From positions 1 to 48,053 of the forward strand of contig CAJWEP010000003.1 of the NCBI GenBank assembly GCA_913030945.1: a stretch of DNA of 48,053 nt, written 5' to 3'. This DNA comes from an uncultured Verrucomicrobiota bacterium (lineage in GTDB: Bacteria; Verrucomicrobiota; Verrucomicrobiia; Limisphaerales; UBA1096). The notes beneath the pieces were generated by a model. The model searched no databases. It saw only the letters and a list, made by a program, of their open reading frames with translations, and was not told the origin of the DNA. Positions 39,230 to 48,053 of this stretch are shown here, piece by piece. Position 1 is the stretch's first letter, and the number at the start of each line of letters is the position of its first letter. Made by a program: the position numbers and the translations under genes.

Positions 39230-39411
39230 GACAGGGTGGGGAGAGGCTCCCCTTTTGTCGGCCGGAATGAAAGCAGTATTGCTGCAGGCGCATGAGTTGC
39301 CCCGGGGGCGTTCCCGTCCGTCATCGACGAAAAAATGGCCCTTTAATTCATCCCCAGCTTTGACTTGCCGGAAAAAAAGTCTAGAGTGGGGTAAGACAGT
39401 AGGAGAATATC

Positions 39412-40752
39412 ATGAGCCAGCATCAAGGCAAATCCGCGACAGGCAGCAACCGCAGAACGTTCATTAAGCAGGCTGCCGCGGTCACGGCCGTAGCCGGAGC
39501 GGGCAACATCATCAAGACACCGGTTTACGGCCAGAGCAAGGCACCCTCAACCGGCCGGGTGATCGGGGCCAACGACCGCGTGAACGTCGGCTTCGTCGGC
39601 GTGGGTAACCAGGGGTTCAACACCCACGTCCGCCAGATCAAGAACAACACCGGCAAGCACAACGCCCGGCCTGTCGCCGCGTGCGACGTGTTCTCCGAAT
39701 ACCGCGACCGCGCGAAGGAATTCATGGGCATCGGGTCGGGCGATGTTTACGACGACCACCGGCGACTGCTCGAGCGCAAGGACATCGACGCAGTGATCAT
39801 CGCCACAGTGGACCACTGGCACGCGCCGGTTGCCATCGACTCGATGAACGCCGGCAAGCACGTGCTGATCGAAAAGCCGATGACCCGCTACCTCAGCGAG
39901 GCGTTCGACGTGTACGACACCTGCAAGCGCACCAAGCGCGTGATGCAGATCGGCGCGGTGTTCTGCATCGAGAAAAAATGGCACCAGGCGGCGCAGCTCG
40001 TGCGCGACGGAATGATCGGCCCGCTCGTCCTCGGGCAATCCTCCTACTGCCGAAACAGCCCCAAGGGCGAGTGGAACTACACGATCAACCCAAAGCTCAC
40101 CGACAAGAGCATCGACTGGAGCCGCTGGCTTGGCCAAACCGGCAAGCGCCCGTTCAACGCCGACCACTTTTTCCGCTGGCGCAAATACCACCCGTACTGC
40201 TGCGGCATCCTCGGCGATTTGCTCGCGCAAAAGATTCATCCGCTGATGATCGCCAGCGGCAACCCGGAATTCCCAAACCGCGTTGCCTGCCTGGGCACGA
40301 AGGAGATCACCACCGACCGCGACGTGCCGGATAACACGCAGGTGCTGGCCAACTTCCCAAGCGGCTACACGCTGATGGTCGTCGGCAGCACGGTGAACCA
40401 GCAGGGTCTGCCGGAGATGCTGCGCGGCCACCACGGCACGCTCTACTTCGGCGACGACAAGGTGGACCTCAAGCCCGAGACCCCATTCGGCGACGAGATC
40501 GCCCCGGAGAGCTTCAGCGGCCTCAAGCCAAGTGGTGCGGACTTCTTCGCCGAGCACGCCGACTGGTTCAAAGTCATGCGTAACGGAGGCGAGACCCAGG
40601 GCAACATCGATCTGTCGATGCGCGCCCAAGTGGTCATCTCGCTGGCCGAGATGTCCGAGCGAATGAGCCTTACGCTATTATTCGACAAAAAGAGCCGGAA
40701 AATCACCACCGGCACCGGCCAGGAGGTGCAACCGCTCAACTACCCGGCATAA
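39412..40752 (+). CDS. TAT-signal Gfo/Idh/MocA oxidoreductase
   Basis: NRRTFIKQAAAVTAVAGAGNI; VNVGFVGVGNQGFNTHV; DAVIIATVDHWHAPVAIDSMNAGKHVLIEKPMTR. Confidence 0.93.
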   Translation: MSQHQGKSATGSNRRTFIKQAAAVTAVAGAGNIIKTPVYGQSKAPSTGRVIGANDRVNVGFVGVGNQGFNTHVRQIKNNTGKHNARPVAACDVFSEYRDRAKEFMGIGSGDVYDDHRRLLERKDIDAVIIATVDHWHAPVAIDSMNAGKHVLIEKPMTRYLSEAFDVYDTCKRTKRVMQIGAVFCIEKKWHQAAQLVRDGMIGPLVLGQSSYCRNSPKGEWNYTINPKLTDKSIDWSRWLGQTGKRPFNADHFFRWRKYHPYCCGILGDLLAQKIHPLMIASGNPEFPNRVACLGTKEITTDRDVPDNTQVLANFPSGYTLMVVGSTVNQQGLPEMLRGHHGTLYFGDDKVDLKPETPFGDEIAPESFSGLKPSGADFFAEHADWFKVMRNGGETQGNIDLSMRAQVVISLAEMSERMSLTLLFDKKSRKITTGTGQEVQPLNYPA

Positions 40753-40825
40753 GCCACTGGCTACAAGAGAATTACAAAGTCTCGCCAGCTGGGTGGGTGG
40801 GGGAGTTTGTGACTTGGCCAGGCGA

Positions 40826-40872
40826 TTGGCCAAGCTTCCGATGCAGAGACAGGTTCAACCCTGCTTGGCCAA
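40826..40872. repeat. Two TTGGCCAA cores in one intergenic gap
   Basis: Exact cores at 40826-40833 and 40865-40872. Confidence 0.9.
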
Positions 40873-40920
40873 GTTTTTCCTGTTGTTTCCGTCAAAGAGC
40901 CGGTAAGTTGTCCCCGACCT

Positions 40921-40943
40921 GAAGACATCATCGTGATGTTTTC
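40921..40943. promoter_or_regulatory. Imperfect 23-bp dyad, operator-like
   Basis: GAAGACATCA-TCG-TGATGTTTTC, 9/10 arm complementarity, about 33 nt upstream of ATG 40976. Confidence 0.45.
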
Positions 40944-40975
40944 TGGCGTTTTCATTTATCCAAAGAACAAAAACA

Positions 40976-42358
40976 ATGACAAAGACTCCATCGAACGAGC
41001 TGACTCGCCGCAAGTTTATTTCGCATTCCTCGGCGGCGTTGGGTGCCGCCGCGTTTGGCCCCTTCATCCTCCGTGGCCAAAACCTGAACAGCAAAATCAA
41101 TGCGGCCGCCATCGGTGCTGGCGGCAAGGGCAGCAGCGACACGGATAACAACGCCCGTTGCGGTGCCAACATTGTCGCACTGTGTGACGTGGACTTGAAC
41201 AGACTCCGGGAGCGAGGGGAAAAATATCCCGGGGCCGCAACCTATCAGGACTTCCGCAAGATGCTCGAGAAGGAGAAGTCCATCGATGCCGTCTCCGTGT
41301 CCACCCCGGACCACATGCACGCTGTCGCCGCCATCACGGCCATGAAGATGGGCAAACATGTGTACGTCCAGAAACCGCTCACCCAGTCGGTCTATGAGGC
41401 ACGGGTCATGCGCAAGGTGGCCAAGGAGCAAAAGGTGGCCACACAAATGGGGAACCAGGGGAGTGCCGGCAGCGGATTGCGGCGTGCCGTGCAGGTGATT
41501 CAGTCCGGCATCATCGGGGACGTCACGGAATTGCACGTGTGGTCTAACCGGCCGATCTGGCCGCAGGGTATTGATCGTCCCAAGGGCGCCGATCCGATCC
41601 CGGAACACATCAACTGGGACATCTGGCAGGGTCCGGCTGAGCACCGCCCGTACAAGGCGGGGGTTTATCACCCGTTCAAGTGGCGCGGCTGGCAAGCGTA
41701 CGGTACCGGGGCACTGGGCGACATGGCCTGCCACACCGTCAACATGCCTTTTCGCGCGCTCAAGATGGGGTACCCAGACGTGGTCGAGGCGGAGGACTTC
41801 TCCCCGATGAACGACGAGACGTATCCGCTCAACTCCCGTCTTCGTTTCGAGTTCCCCGCCCGTGAAGGCATGGTTCCGTTGAAATTCTGGTGGTACGACG
41901 GCAAGAAAGACGGCACACAGAACCAGCCCAACAAGGACACCGCCTCGAAAATAAGAAACACCTTCGGCAACATCCGGGGAAGCGGCTGTCTGCTCATTGG
42001 CTCCAAGGGCCAAATCTACACACCGGACGACTACGGTTCCCGCTACTACATCTCCCTGAACGACGAGAAAAAATTCAAGGACAGCAGAAAACATGGGGCG
42101 GACCAGGCGATCGCGGATGACTACTGGAAGTCGCCCGGCCATAACCAGGAATGGTTCGACATGATGAACGGCGGACGCGCTGCGTACTCAAACTTCGACA
42201 ACTCCGCCTACCTGACCGAGATCATCCTGCTCGGCTGTATCGCCCTGCGGATCGGCAAAAAGAGAATGGAATGGGACGGCCCGAACATGAAGTCGCCCAA
42301 CACCCCGGAGGCGGCGCAGTTCGTCAAGCGCGACTACCTCAACGGCTACACGCTGTAA
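40976..42358 (+). CDS. TAT-signal Gfo/Idh/MocA oxidoreductase
   Basis: LTRRKFISHSSAALGAAAFGPFIL; DAVSVSTPDHMHAVAAITAMKMGKHVYVQKPLTQSVYEA. Confidence 0.93.
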   Translation: MTKTPSNELTRRKFISHSSAALGAAAFGPFILRGQNLNSKINAAAIGAGGKGSSDTDNNARCGANIVALCDVDLNRLRERGEKYPGAATYQDFRKMLEKEKSIDAVSVSTPDHMHAVAAITAMKMGKHVYVQKPLTQSVYEARVMRKVAKEQKVATQMGNQGSAGSGLRRAVQVIQSGIIGDVTELHVWSNRPIWPQGIDRPKGADPIPEHINWDIWQGPAEHRPYKAGVYHPFKWRGWQAYGTGALGDMACHTVNMPFRALKMGYPDVVEAEDFSPMNDETYPLNSRLRFEFPAREGMVPLKFWWYDGKKDGTQNQPNKDTASKIRNTFGNIRGSGCLLIGSKGQIYTPDDYGSRYYISLNDEKKFKDSRKHGADQAIADDYWKSPGHNQEWFDMMNGGRAAYSNFDNSAYLTEIILLGCIALRIGKKRMEWDGPNMKSPNTPEAAQFVKRDYLNGYTL

Positions 42359-42387
42359 CAGAGGATTTTCCCCAACTTTCGGGAACC

Positions 42388-42420
42388 ACCCGGCCAGCCA
42401 GGCGCTGCGCCGGGTTTTTT
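42388..42420 (+). terminator. Rho-independent terminator
   Basis: CACCCGGCCAGCCAGGCGCTGCGCCGGGTTTTTT after the 42358 stop. Confidence 0.75.
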
Positions 42421-42494
42421 GTGATAACCGCGAAGCCCGGTTCTGGGATAACTGCTCACCCCTTACCGCTCACTTTTAACTCCCCTCGCTTGGC

Positions 42495-43871
42495 CTACAG
42501 CTTCCAGCCGGTGCGGTATGGCGGGTCAACCAGCTTGTTGGCCGCTTCGTCGTTGGTGAATTTCATCGCCTTGGCATCCCACTCCAATCGAATACCGGTC
42601 CGACCGGTGGAGTCTTCACCCCAGGTGCGCTGAATGGCAATCATGCCAAGCAGCCCGATCTCGCTAAGCGCCCCACCATACTCGAACGGCGAACCCGCTG
42701 GCTGATTGTTCCGCACGGCCTCAAGCCAATCCTTTTGGTGACCGCCCCGCACTCGCGGAATCTTCTGATCCGGCCTACCGAACTCCTTCATCTTCGCCTC
42801 GGGGATGATCCGGCAGCCCCCTGCCCCGTGTGAGCCGTGCATGATCTTGCCCTTGTCACCGATCACGACCGCGCCGGTACCAACCACTTTGCGGTTCTCG
42901 ACCTTGAGTTCGTCGGGCCGCGGGATGGAATAATCGCCGTCGTACCAGACGACCTTCACCGGACCACGCTCGCCCTTGGCCGGAAACTCGTAGGTGATCT
43001 TCGTGCCCTTGGGATAAAACTCTTTGTGCTTTATCGGGTCATAACCTTTCGTATCCGCAGTGATCGCCGTCGGCATTCCAAGATCCAGCGCCCAATAGGA
43101 CGGATCGAGCACATGGCAAATCCAGTCGCCGATGCAGCCGCTGCCGAAGGCGGAATAACCGCGCCAGTTGAACGGCAAATAAGCCGGGTGATAGGCACGC
43201 TCAGCGGCAGGGCCAAGCCACAAGTCCCAGTCCAATCCCTTCGGCACCTCGTGCTCCTCGGTTTGCAGGGCATGCTGTTTGTTGATCTGGCAGTAGACAT
43301 TCTTGAAGGCATCGCATCCCAAGTGCACCTCGGAGACGTTCCCGATCGCCCCCGCCCAGACCAGTTCACAAAAGAAGCGGATGTGATCTGAGGAATGTCC
43401 CTGGTTGCCAACCTGAGTGATCACCTTTTTATCCAGGGCCGCCTTGCGCAGTGTGCGCACCTCGGCGACCGAGTGAGCCAGAGGCTTTTCCGAGTACACA
43501 TGTTTTCCGCGCCCGATCGCGCCCATGATGGCAACCGCGTGCGTGTGGTCCGGGGTCGCCACCAGCACGGCATCAATCTGGTCGCCCACGGCATCGTACA
43601 TTTTCCTGAAATCCTTGAATCGCTTTGCCTTCGGGAATTTCTTGAACGAGTGAGCGGCATTACGGTCATCCACATCGCACAACGCCACGATATCCTCGCC
43701 CGCCATCGCGCCGAGGTCGGCTCCGCCCCGCCCGCCGCAGCCGATGGCGGCGATGCGTATCTTGTTGTTGGGTGTGTTCTGCCCCTCGGCTGCGCGCAGC
43801 ACGTGGCTGGACACGACCTGAAAACCAAAGGCAGTCGAGGCTGACTTGAGTAGAAAAGTACGGCGTTTCAT
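42495..43871 (-). CDS. Gfo/Idh/MocA oxidoreductase with signal-like N-terminus
   Basis: MKRRTFLLKSASTAFGFQVVSS; IRIAAIGCGGRGGADLGAMAGEDIVALCDVD; DAVLVATPDHTHAVAIMGAIGRGKHVYSEKPLAHSV. Confidence 0.93.
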   Translation of the reverse strand: MKRRTFLLKSASTAFGFQVVSSHVLRAAEGQNTPNNKIRIAAIGCGGRGGADLGAMAGEDIVALCDVDDRNAAHSFKKFPKAKRFKDFRKMYDAVGDQIDAVLVATPDHTHAVAIMGAIGRGKHVYSEKPLAHSVAEVRTLRKAALDKKVITQVGNQGHSSDHIRFFCELVWAGAIGNVSEVHLGCDAFKNVYCQINKQHALQTEEHEVPKGLDWDLWLGPAAERAYHPAYLPFNWRGYSAFGSGCIGDWICHVLDPSYWALDLGMPTAITADTKGYDPIKHKEFYPKGTKITYEFPAKGERGPVKVVWYDGDYSIPRPDELKVENRKVVGTGAVVIGDKGKIMHGSHGAGGCRIIPEAKMKEFGRPDQKIPRVRGGHQKDWLEAVRNNQPAGSPFEYGGALSEIGLLGMIAIQRTWGEDSTGRTGIRLEWDAKAMKFTNDEAANKLVDPPYRTGWKL

Positions 43872-44049
43872 GTTTATGGTAACGACTTCAAAACCTGCTG
43901 AATCGGGGGAACCCTATCCATACCGCCGTTCATGCGCAAGACAAAAAATGCGCTCCAACTAACCGGTTGACTCCCGCATTGCCGCGCCAACATACTGCCT
44001 GCCATCACGCTGCACCGCGGAAGCCGGGCCGGCACACCCAGACCATTTG

Positions 44050-44508
44050 ATGAACGAACTTCTCGCCCAGTCGACGCCGCTGCAAATCACGCTGTTCTGC
44101 CTGATCGGAGCCCTCAACACCCTGTTGGATTTCGTGATCTACAATTTGCTGACAAAAAAACTGTCGCGAATCCCCTCTAACATCCTGTCCACCAGCGTGG
44201 CGATGGCGTTCAGTTTCTCGGCCAATTTTTTTGTCTTTCAGCCCGAGGTCGTCCGCGCCCCTGAGCAGGCGGCGAAGTTCATCGCCGTGACGGCCCTTTC
44301 GCTTTACTTCATCCAGAATGTCGTCATTTATGTCACCTCCAACCTCTGGCTTCAGCCCGTGAGAACCGCGCAGGCTCTCTCGCGGAAATGCCGGTTCAGT
44401 CGCGGCTGGAGCGACGCCTTCATCAGCAAGAACACCGTCAAGCTCCTGGCCACGGTGTGCAGCATGATCTGGAATTTTCTCTGGTACAAATACTACGTTT
44501 ACCTTTGA
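44050..44508 (+). CDS. GtrA-like family membrane protein
   Basis: LQITLFCLIGALNTLLDFVIYNLL, four hydrophobic helices, AMAFSFSANFFVFQ. Confidence 0.8.
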   Translation: MNELLAQSTPLQITLFCLIGALNTLLDFVIYNLLTKKLSRIPSNILSTSVAMAFSFSANFFVFQPEVVRAPEQAAKFIAVTALSLYFIQNVVIYVTSNLWLQPVRTAQALSRKCRFSRGWSDAFISKNTVKLLATVCSMIWNFLWYKYYVYL

Positions 44509-44512
44509 CCGA

Positions 44513-44530
44513 TTGGCCAAGCGCTTGGCC
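44513..44530. repeat. Composite TTGGCCAAGCGCTTGGCC
   Basis: Direct reading immediately 3' of the GtrA-like stop. Confidence 0.9.
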
Positions 44531-44616
44531 TCCGATGCCGCCCCAGCCGGCACATAGGGGTTGTTTTTTGAATAATGGCCGGTAGCATCCGCGTCCGGAC
44601 ACACAGTTTTTAATCA

Positions 44617-46131
<1,515 letters not shown>

Positions 46132-46308
46132 ACCAGGCGCAAGATACTAGGCACTAGCCCATTATGACTTGCTACTAACGACTTGGGATTCAGGACTTGC
46201 GACCTTTTCGACGCGCTCTGGATTATCCAGCAATGCATCTGCAATCTTCATTTGTCTGGCTAAGCACGCACGCACATCATCGAGGCATATCGCCAGAGGA
46301 AACCGAGA

Positions 46309-47934
46309 ATGAATGGGCGAAATGAGAATCGACGATCGACAGAACGGCGTGGCTCTCGTCGTCAACTTTTAAAGAGCGCTGCCTGCCTCATTGCTGCCTA
46401 TTCAGCTCTTAGCCTAGTGTCCATAATAGCAGCTGACCTTGGCTCCACGCATGGAACGCAATGGTCGCCCTTTCTGCAATGGACTGTCGTCAATCCGACT
46501 TGGAGCGGCAATGCCTTCGACGTGCGGGCAACCGCCGAATTCACGCACCACCCAAGCGGGGATACGCGTCGAACGGGAATGTTCTTCATTGGCGGGAAAA
46601 CCTGGGCATTCCGGTTCACCGGCACGAGAACTGGAAAGTGGTTGTTCGTCACCTCCAGCGAAGACGAGGATCTTCGGGGGCATACCGGCAAAGTGCTGAT
46701 TTTGCCAAATTCTCGTGCTGACGCACACGGATTCCTCAGGAAGTTTGGGAATAAATGGGGCTGGGAGGGAACCGAAAACGTCATCGTCCCACAGTTGGTG
46801 ATGTGGGATTACATCGTTGGCAGCAGCAACCCACGTATGTTTCACAACAAGCCGGACCTGGTGAAACGCAAGATTGAGCAGTTCATCGTGGATCACGGCT
46901 TCGGCGGTTTCCACGTTCCAGTGATCGGCGGACGTTGGTTTGATTTCGACGCCACCAGCGATCGAGTCGAGTCGACGATGGCGAATCCTGCCATCCCCAC
47001 CTTTGAAGCCTTGGAGTTGCTGATCACCAAGACCCATAAAGCCGGTGGCCTAGTTCATATCTGGCCTTGGGGAGATCATTCCCGTTCACAGACACCCAAA
47101 AGTCTGACCGGCGGAATTGGCGGTGTGATTGACGAGCGTTTGCAACGCTACATTGCTGCGCGACTGGGTCCCGTGCCCGGCTGGAGCATGGGTTATGGAT
47201 TCGACCTGGATGAATGGGTTGTGGCAAGCCAGGTGAAGGCCTGGCGGGACTCGATACACGGCCACATGGGTTGGAGCCACTTTCTGGGTGGCCGACCTGT
47301 GGGACCAAACCACGGCACTGATCACGCCGATAACGTCGCATGGAACAAGGAACTAGACTACAGCAGCTATGAACACCACAGACCGACCTACGAGGTCTAC
47401 CTGGCCGCCTTGAAGGCAATCCCTGGTCAGCCGGTCATGTCGGAAGATCGTTTCCGCATCCGTAGTGTAGGTCGGTATAGGATGAAGGATTACAGCGAAG
47501 AGCTCACGCGCCGTGGCCTTTATCACTCGACCATGGCTGGCGGTGTGGCCAATATCTGGGGAACCCAACCAGAGCATAGCCCAGACGGCGTCTATTCCAA
47601 CAAAGACCAGATCAAGACCTATTCGGTCTTTTTTCATGGGAAGGACCGATTCCTGGCGGACATGGTACCCGCAAACCAAATGAGCGCTGATACCGACACG
47701 CGTATCCTCCTAAGTCGACGAACCCAAAGTCTTTGCCTATACCGTGAGACTGCTGCGACCATACACGTCGACCTTACGGATATGCTAGGCCCACAACCGG
47801 TGGTTGCAGTCGACACAAAAAAGCCGTACCGGGAAATCGATCTGGGCAACCTGCAACCGAAGGCCCAGACGATCAGGCTACCGATGGTTTCAGATTGGGT
47901 TCTGGCGGTGGGAAATTTCAAGATTGAGCGTTAG
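46309..47934 (+). CDS. Secreted DUF5060/DUF4038-like glycoside hydrolase-type protein
   Basis: SRRQLLKSAACLIAAYSALSLVSIIAA signal; QWSPFLQWTVVNPTWSGNAFDVRATAEFTHHPSGDTRRTGMFFIGGKTWAFRFTGTRTGKWLFVTSSED; ALELLITKTHKAGGLVHIWPWGDH. Confidence 0.65.
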   Translation: MNGRNENRRSTERRGSRRQLLKSAACLIAAYSALSLVSIIAADLGSTHGTQWSPFLQWTVVNPTWSGNAFDVRATAEFTHHPSGDTRRTGMFFIGGKTWAFRFTGTRTGKWLFVTSSEDEDLRGHTGKVLILPNSRADAHGFLRKFGNKWGWEGTENVIVPQLVMWDYIVGSSNPRMFHNKPDLVKRKIEQFIVDHGFGGFHVPVIGGRWFDFDATSDRVESTMANPAIPTFEALELLITKTHKAGGLVHIWPWGDHSRSQTPKSLTGGIGGVIDERLQRYIAARLGPVPGWSMGYGFDLDEWVVASQVKAWRDSIHGHMGWSHFLGGRPVGPNHGTDHADNVAWNKELDYSSYEHHRPTYEVYLAALKAIPGQPVMSEDRFRIRSVGRYRMKDYSEELTRRGLYHSTMAGGVANIWGTQPEHSPDGVYSNKDQIKTYSVFFHGKDRFLADMVPANQMSADTDTRILLSRRTQSLCLYRETAATIHVDLTDMLGPQPVVAVDTKKPYREIDLGNLQPKAQTIRLPMVSDWVLAVGNFKIER

Positions 47935-48053
47935 GTGAGGTAAAGAATTGAAAGCTGAAGGCAACTAAACCAACCCACTCCACCACCTGAACGCCTTGGG
48001 GTTTTGGTTCTACGGCAACGGAGTGATTTTCTCGTATATCGCTGACTCTTCCA

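Noticed and set aside
39547-40629. 360-aa minus-strand ORF, and similar 396-aa ORF at 40952-42142
   Set aside because: Antisense shadows of Gfo/Idh/MocA genes
42425-42485. Repetitive-looking CTCACCCCTTACCGCTCACTTTT tract
   Set aside because: Too short and imperfect to call a repeat element from this window alone
753-44520. TTGGCCAA as a DNA uptake sequence, Chi or KOPS site
   Set aside because: Those known motifs are non-palindromic and oriented; this one is strand-symmetric, and no competence genes are in the window. Kept as an unexplained HIP-like element
46162-46365. 67-aa minus-strand ORF ending ESQVVSSKS
   Set aside because: No recognisable domain; tail is simple-sequence DNA and the ORF overlaps the start of the plus-strand glycosidase-like gene

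Overview
48 kb of a GC-rich bacterial chromosome, gene-dense on both strands. Lineage is inferred from gene content only (Verrucomicrobiota/PVC-like): multiple TAT-signal Gfo/Idh/MocA oxidoreductases, planctomycete-type cytochrome c fused to WD40 or LRR repeats, ThuA-like protein, and a Minf_1886-like protein. Housekeeping genes recognised: purB (partial), recR, ybaB/ebfC, dnaX, rpmE, prfA, hisS, leuS, ilvD, lnt, nadA, frr. Accessory parts: a CzcCBA-type heavy-metal efflux operon with a small Cys/His-rich protein upstream, a VWA/DUF58 (Bat-like) cluster, five of the six Gfo/Idh/MocA genes within 33.8-46.1 kb, and a DUF5060/DUF4038-like secreted glycosidase candidate. The most unusual signal is a highly iterated palindrome, core TTGGCCAA, often extended to (G)CGCTTGGCCAAGCG(C). 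I counted about 37 exact cores by eye where fewer than one is expected from base composition. It occurs in genes (read as L-A-K-R or L-G-Q-A) and is concentrated in intergenic gaps, sometimes as 12-bp-period tandem composites. It resembles cyanobacterial HIP1 in behaviour but not in sequence. Other items: an unlisted 51-aa ORF coupled between leuS and a Minf_1886-like gene, a truncated YefM/Phd antitoxin remnant, an ISNCY-like transposase remnant with an in-frame stop, and a cytochrome-LRR-(YHS/TRASH-like)x2 protein. No tRNA, rRNA or CRISPR array was recognised.
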